A model generated the notes under the pieces. It did no database searches, was not told where the DNA came from, and saw only the letters and a list, made by a program, of their open reading frames with translations. Below, piece after piece: positions 61,187 through 64,000 of a stretch of DNA of 64,000 nucleotides. Both the position numbers and the translations under genes were made by a program. This DNA is from Chitinasiproducens palmae (GTDB taxonomy: Bacteria > Pseudomonadota > Gammaproteobacteria > Burkholderiales > Burkholderiaceae). How positions within the stretch are numbered: the first letter of the stretch is position 1; every line of letters begins with the position of its first letter. The stretch covers positions 13,626-77,625 of the forward strand of contig NZ_FNLO01000002.1 of assembly GCF_900095735.1 (NCBI RefSeq). Direction: 5' to 3'.

Positions 61187-62080
61187 TCACTCGTCCCAAA
61201 AAACCGTCTCGGCGCACTCGGCGCGAATGAAATCGGCGAGCAGCTTGACGCGTGCCACGTCACGCGTCTCCGCCAGGGTGACGAGCCAGTAAGCGCGCGT
61301 CAGCGTGATCTCGTCGGCGAGCAGACGCACCAGTTGCGGCTCGGTGCGGGCCATGAAGCACGGCAGGACACCCAGCCCGGCGCCGCCCGCTACCGCGCTC
61401 ATCTGACTGATTACATTCGAGATGCGCACGATCGGCGACAACGCATTCGATATCTGCGGCAGATAGTTCAACTCGGCGGACCACATCTGATCCTCGACAT
61501 AGCCGACCCACGGATGATGCAACAGATCGTCGCGGGAACGCAGCGGCGGATGAGCTTCGATATAGCGGCGTGATGCATAGACGCCGAGCGCATAGTCCGT
61601 GAGTTTGTGCGCGTATACCCGTCCCTGCGATGGCCGCGTCATGCTGACGGCCAGGTCGGCTTCGCGCTTCGACAGGCTGAACATGCGTGGATTCGCAATC
61701 AGCTCGATTTCAAGTTGCGGATGCGCCGCGGACACCGCTGCAATGCGTGGTCCCAGAAAATACGTCCCGAACCCTTCCGGCGTACCGATGCGCACGCTGC
61801 CGGTCAATCCGGACGACGCGTCGTCCATCCGGTGCCGCAGCCGCAGCGCCATGCTCTCCATTGCTTCGGCGTCGCCGAGCGCGCGCTCGCCTTCCGCAGT
61901 CAGCAGAAAACCGCTTGGTCGCCGCTCGAACAATCGTACGCCCAGCGCTTTTTCGAGGGCGGCGATCCGGCGGCTCAAGGTGGAGTGATCGACCCCCATC
62001 TGCTGCGCTGCTACGGTCAGTCGCCCGGCGCGTGAAATCGCGAGGAAAGCCTGCACGTCATCCCAGTCGAAATCACGCAT
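61187..62080 (-). CDS. LysR-family regulator
   Basis: A 297-residue LTTR. The HTH reads DFDWDDVQAFLAISRAGRLTVAAQQM, then VDHSTLSRRIAALEKALG, with LFERRPSGFLLTAEG, the DmlR-like form with an Asp-His before the recognition helix. The effector domain runs from about 90 to 290. It is divergent from the DRL-family gene with 126 bp between starts and is its likely regulator. No ribosome site is clear before its ATG. Confidence 0.92.
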   Translation of the reverse strand: MRDFDWDDVQAFLAISRAGRLTVAAQQMGVDHSTLSRRIAALEKALGVRLFERRPSGFLLTAEGERALGDAEAMESMALRLRHRMDDASSGLTGSVRIGTPEGFGTYFLGPRIAAVSAAHPQLEIELIANPRMFSLSKREADLAVSMTRPSQGRVYAHKLTDYALGVYASRRYIEAHPPLRSRDDLLHHPWVGYVEDQMWSAELNYLPQISNALSPIVRISNVISQMSAVAGGAGLGVLPCFMARTEPQLVRLLADEITLTRAYWLVTLAETRDVARVKLLADFIRAECAETVFWDE

Positions 62081-62206
62081 GTGGTTTTGTGCACAGATTG
62101 CTTGTCGATTTGCGCATTCTATTGCAATAAACTCGCTGCTATCGTGTCTCCAACCTCAACAAGGCAGTGGGCCCGAGGCCGTCAACTGCCGTACACGGAG
62201 ACATGC

Positions 62207-63586
62207 ATGTCGCTCATCGCGAAATTGAAAGCGCGCGCCGAAGCCGGCGCACCGGTGAAAGTCGGGCTGATTGGCGCCGGCAAGTTCGGTTCGATGTATC
62301 TGTCGCAGGCACCTCGCACGCCCGGCATCCACCTGACCGCAGTGGCGGACTTGTCCCCGGAGCGGGCGCGCGCCGCCCTTGCGCGCGTCGGCTGGCCCGC
62401 CGAACGATTCGCTGCGCGGTCCTTCGACGATGCATTGCGAAGCGGCGGCACGTACGTGACCGACGATGCAGACGCGATGATCGCGAGCGACTATGTGGAT
62501 ATCGTGATCGACGCCACCGGCAGCCCGGCCGCCGGTATCCATCACGCGCTGCTGTGCTGCAAGCATCGCAAGCATATCGTGATGGTCAACGTCGAAGCCG
62601 ACGTCCTCGCCGGCCCGTTGTTGGCGCGGCGTGCGGAGGAGGCCGGCATCATCTATTCGATGGCGTCAGGCGACCAGCCGGCGTTGATCGCCGAGCTGGT
62701 CGATTGGGCGCGCACCACCGGTTTCGAAGTGATCTGCGCGGGCAAAGGCACCAAGTACCTGCCTGCTTACCATCAATCGACGCCAGATACCGTTTGGGGG
62801 CACTACGGTTTCAGTGCCGAGCAGGTCGGCTCCGGCGACTTCAATGCGCAGATGTTCAATTCGTTTCTTGACGGAACGAAGTCGGCGCTCGAAATGGCGG
62901 CGGTAGCCAACGCCTGCGATCTGAGGCCGCCGCGTGACGGACTCGCCTTCCCGGCCTGCGGCGTCGACGACCTGCCGAATCTGCTGCGTCCGGTTGGCGA
63001 CGGCGGAATACTGGCTGATCGTGGCACGGTGGAGGTGGTGTCGTCGCTGGAGCGCGACGGGCGCCCGGTGTTCCGGGATCTGCGCTGGGGCGTGTACGCG
63101 GTGTTCGAAGCGCCGAGCGATTACGTCCGCGATTGCTTCGCACAATACGGTTTGAAGACCGACGACAGTGGCCGCTTCGCCGCGATGTACAAGCCCTACC
63201 ACTTGATCGGCCTGGAGCTTGGCGTCTCGATCGCGAGCATTGCGGTGCGAGGCGAGGCGACAGGTGCCACCGGTGGCTTCCATGGCGATGTTGCAGCGAC
63301 GGCCAAGCGCGACCTGCGCGCGGGCGAGCGGCTCGACGGCGAGGGCGGCTTCACCGTCTACGGAAAGTTGATGCCGGCAGCGGATTCGCTTGCGCTTGGG
63401 GCGTTGCCTATCGGTCTGGCTCACAACATGGTCCTGCAACGGCCGGTGCGCGCGGGCGAGCCGGTGCGCTGGAGTGATGTCGCGTTCGACGCGGGCAAGG
63501 AAGCGATCCGCGTGCGGCGCGAAATGGAGGACGTGTTCCGGGACGCGCTGGGCGTCACCGCGCCGCCCGAGCGCTTGGCCAGCTGA
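62207..63586 (+). CDS. DRL-family NAD(P) oxidoreductase with SAF domain
   Basis: A 459-residue protein. The N-terminal NAD(P) fold has GLIGAGKFGSM at residues 20-30, then an IDATGSP loop and MVNVEADVLAGPLL. The middle part has KGTKYLPAYHQSTPD and DGTKSALEMAAVANAC. The C-terminus is a SAF-like domain (TAKRDLRAGERLDGEGGFTVYG). The order matches the DXR-like (DRL) proteins, one of which, in Brucella, replaces deoxyxylulose-phosphate reductoisomerase; homologues elsewhere are catabolic reductases of unknown substrate. GGAG lies 8 bases before the ATG. The divergent gap holds TGTGCACA (62088-62095) and ATTGCAAT (62121-62128) palindromes. Confidence 0.8.
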   Translation: MSLIAKLKARAEAGAPVKVGLIGAGKFGSMYLSQAPRTPGIHLTAVADLSPERARAALARVGWPAERFAARSFDDALRSGGTYVTDDADAMIASDYVDIVIDATGSPAAGIHHALLCCKHRKHIVMVNVEADVLAGPLLARRAEEAGIIYSMASGDQPALIAELVDWARTTGFEVICAGKGTKYLPAYHQSTPDTVWGHYGFSAEQVGSGDFNAQMFNSFLDGTKSALEMAAVANACDLRPPRDGLAFPACGVDDLPNLLRPVGDGGILADRGTVEVVSSLERDGRPVFRDLRWGVYAVFEAPSDYVRDCFAQYGLKTDDSGRFAAMYKPYHLIGLELGVSIASIAVRGEATGATGGFHGDVAATAKRDLRAGERLDGEGGFTVYGKLMPAADSLALGALPIGLAHNMVLQRPVRAGEPVRWSDVAFDAGKEAIRVRREMEDVFRDALGVTAPPERLAS

Positions 63587-64000
63587 TCATTGTCGAGCGT
63601 AGCTGCGGGCCCAGCCGCCTCGCTGCTGGTTTGGGCATCACGTTCGCGAAGCCTGCGGGTCGCGCCCGGTGGTCTCGTTGGTCTCGGTGGCTCCGAGGCA
63701 GCGGCAGCTCAGCGACGGGCGGAGACCTCGGCGGTGACAGGCTGGCGAGGTGACCGGCAACGACACGGCCAACGCGGCCGCGGCGTATGCCGGAGCGTGC
63801 GGATGCGCGCGTCGCGCAACCGGACCAGCAAGGTCAGACGGGCAAGGTCAAACGGGCAGGATCGAACGGGCAGGGTCAAACGGGCAGGGTCAAAGGGGCA
63901 GGGTCAAACGGGCAGGGTCAAACGGACACCGAGGGCGTGCCGGCCGAGTCCGCGGCAGGAACGGCCGCGCGTCGTCCTTCCGCTGATCGGGAGTGATTCG
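63587..64000. other. 414-bp gene-free end of window
   Basis: No gene is supported in this last stretch. Its main content is the 14-bp repeat at 63826-63923; the rest is GC-rich without dyads of note. Confidence 0.55.
63826..63923. repeat. 14-bp tandem repeat, 7 units
   Basis: Seven contiguous copies of a 14-base unit, best form GGGCAGGGTCAAAC; copies four to seven are near identical and the first three are diverged. There are no spacers and no gene beside it. Confidence 0.93.

Noticed and set aside
63826-63923. CRISPR or iteron origin
   Set aside because: The 14-bp units lack spacers, and no Rep, ParA or ParB gene lies in the window, so a replication origin cannot be supported.
1-64000. Insertion sequences, prophage or integrase genes
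   Set aside because: No transposase, integrase or terminal inverted repeats were found, and base composition looks even across the window.

Overview
The window is GC-rich DNA from a proteobacterium, most likely a member of the Burkholderiales (Burkholderia/Paraburkholderia relatives). This placement rests on gene content only: LysR regulators beside catabolic operons, fused TRAP permeases, MHS-type MFS carriers, a three-component Rieske oxygenase with a separate FAD reductase, and a DXR-like (DRL) oxidoreductase. No rRNA, tRNA, housekeeping operon, insertion sequence, phage gene or CRISPR array was seen. Ten transcription factors and eight small-molecule transport systems are packed into 64 kb, which suits a catabolic section of a secondary replicon or large plasmid (inference).

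Layout. (1) 0.26-15.6 kb: genes all on the minus strand, headed by a divergent GntR/FCD regulator at 15.7 kb. In transcription order they are a meta-cleavage-type alpha/beta hydrolase, an amidohydrolase, a sugar-type ABC importer (binding protein, double ATPase, permease), a RidA protein, a fumarylacetoacetate-hydrolase-family enzyme, a Rieske dioxygenase (alpha, beta, an in-operon MarR regulator, ferredoxin, FAD reductase), an NCS2 nucleobase-type permease, an isochorismatase-fold cysteine hydrolase and a secreted hypothetical protein. I read this as a ring-hydroxylating pathway for a nitrogen-containing aromatic or heterocycle; no described pathway with this exact set is known to me. (2) 16.7-20.2 kb: a small secreted Lys/Ala-rich protein, a DUF1028 protein and an MHS transporter with a divergent LysR. 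(3) 20.5-25.8 kb: an XRE-cupin regulator with a strong operator, then an MHS transporter, an amidase, a second RidA and a DadA-type FAD oxidoreductase, which looks like an amide/amino-acid utilisation operon. (4) 25.9-31.3 kb: a LysR divergent from a sulfatase, an MHS carrier and a GlcD-type FAD oxidase. (5) 31.9-39.5 kb: a LysR, an enolase-superfamily acid-sugar dehydratase candidate, an ACS-family carrier, an ABM-fold protein, a tartrate/isopropylmalate-type dehydrogenase, a GntR and a second ACS carrier, together an acid-sugar or hydroxyacid region. (6) 39.7-44.5 kb: an erythromycin-esterase-family protein, an SDR, and a CitE-like lyase with a class III CoA-transferase. (7) 44.7-51.8 kb: a LysR divergent from an aldehyde dehydrogenase, a zinc alcohol dehydrogenase and a Tat-exported TRAP binding protein with a fused DctQM permease. 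(8) 52.2-58.8 kb: a DUF1537 four-carbon acid-sugar kinase with a RuBisCO-like protein, a divergent LysR, an SDR and a flavin monooxygenase. (9) 59.1-63.6 kb: a very basic hypothetical protein, a secreted peptidoglycan amidase, an LprI-like protein, and a LysR divergent from the DRL-family oxidoreductase.

Non-coding DNA. At least nine sites carry short direct repeats (7-14 bp units, 3-8 copies), each with its own unit sequence; one lies inside the C-terminus of a transporter gene. Other marked elements are a five-run G-quadruplex motif between a divergent LysR/aldehyde dehydrogenase pair and several dyads that look like operators for MarR, XRE, GntR and LysR proteins. No convincing rho-independent terminator was found.
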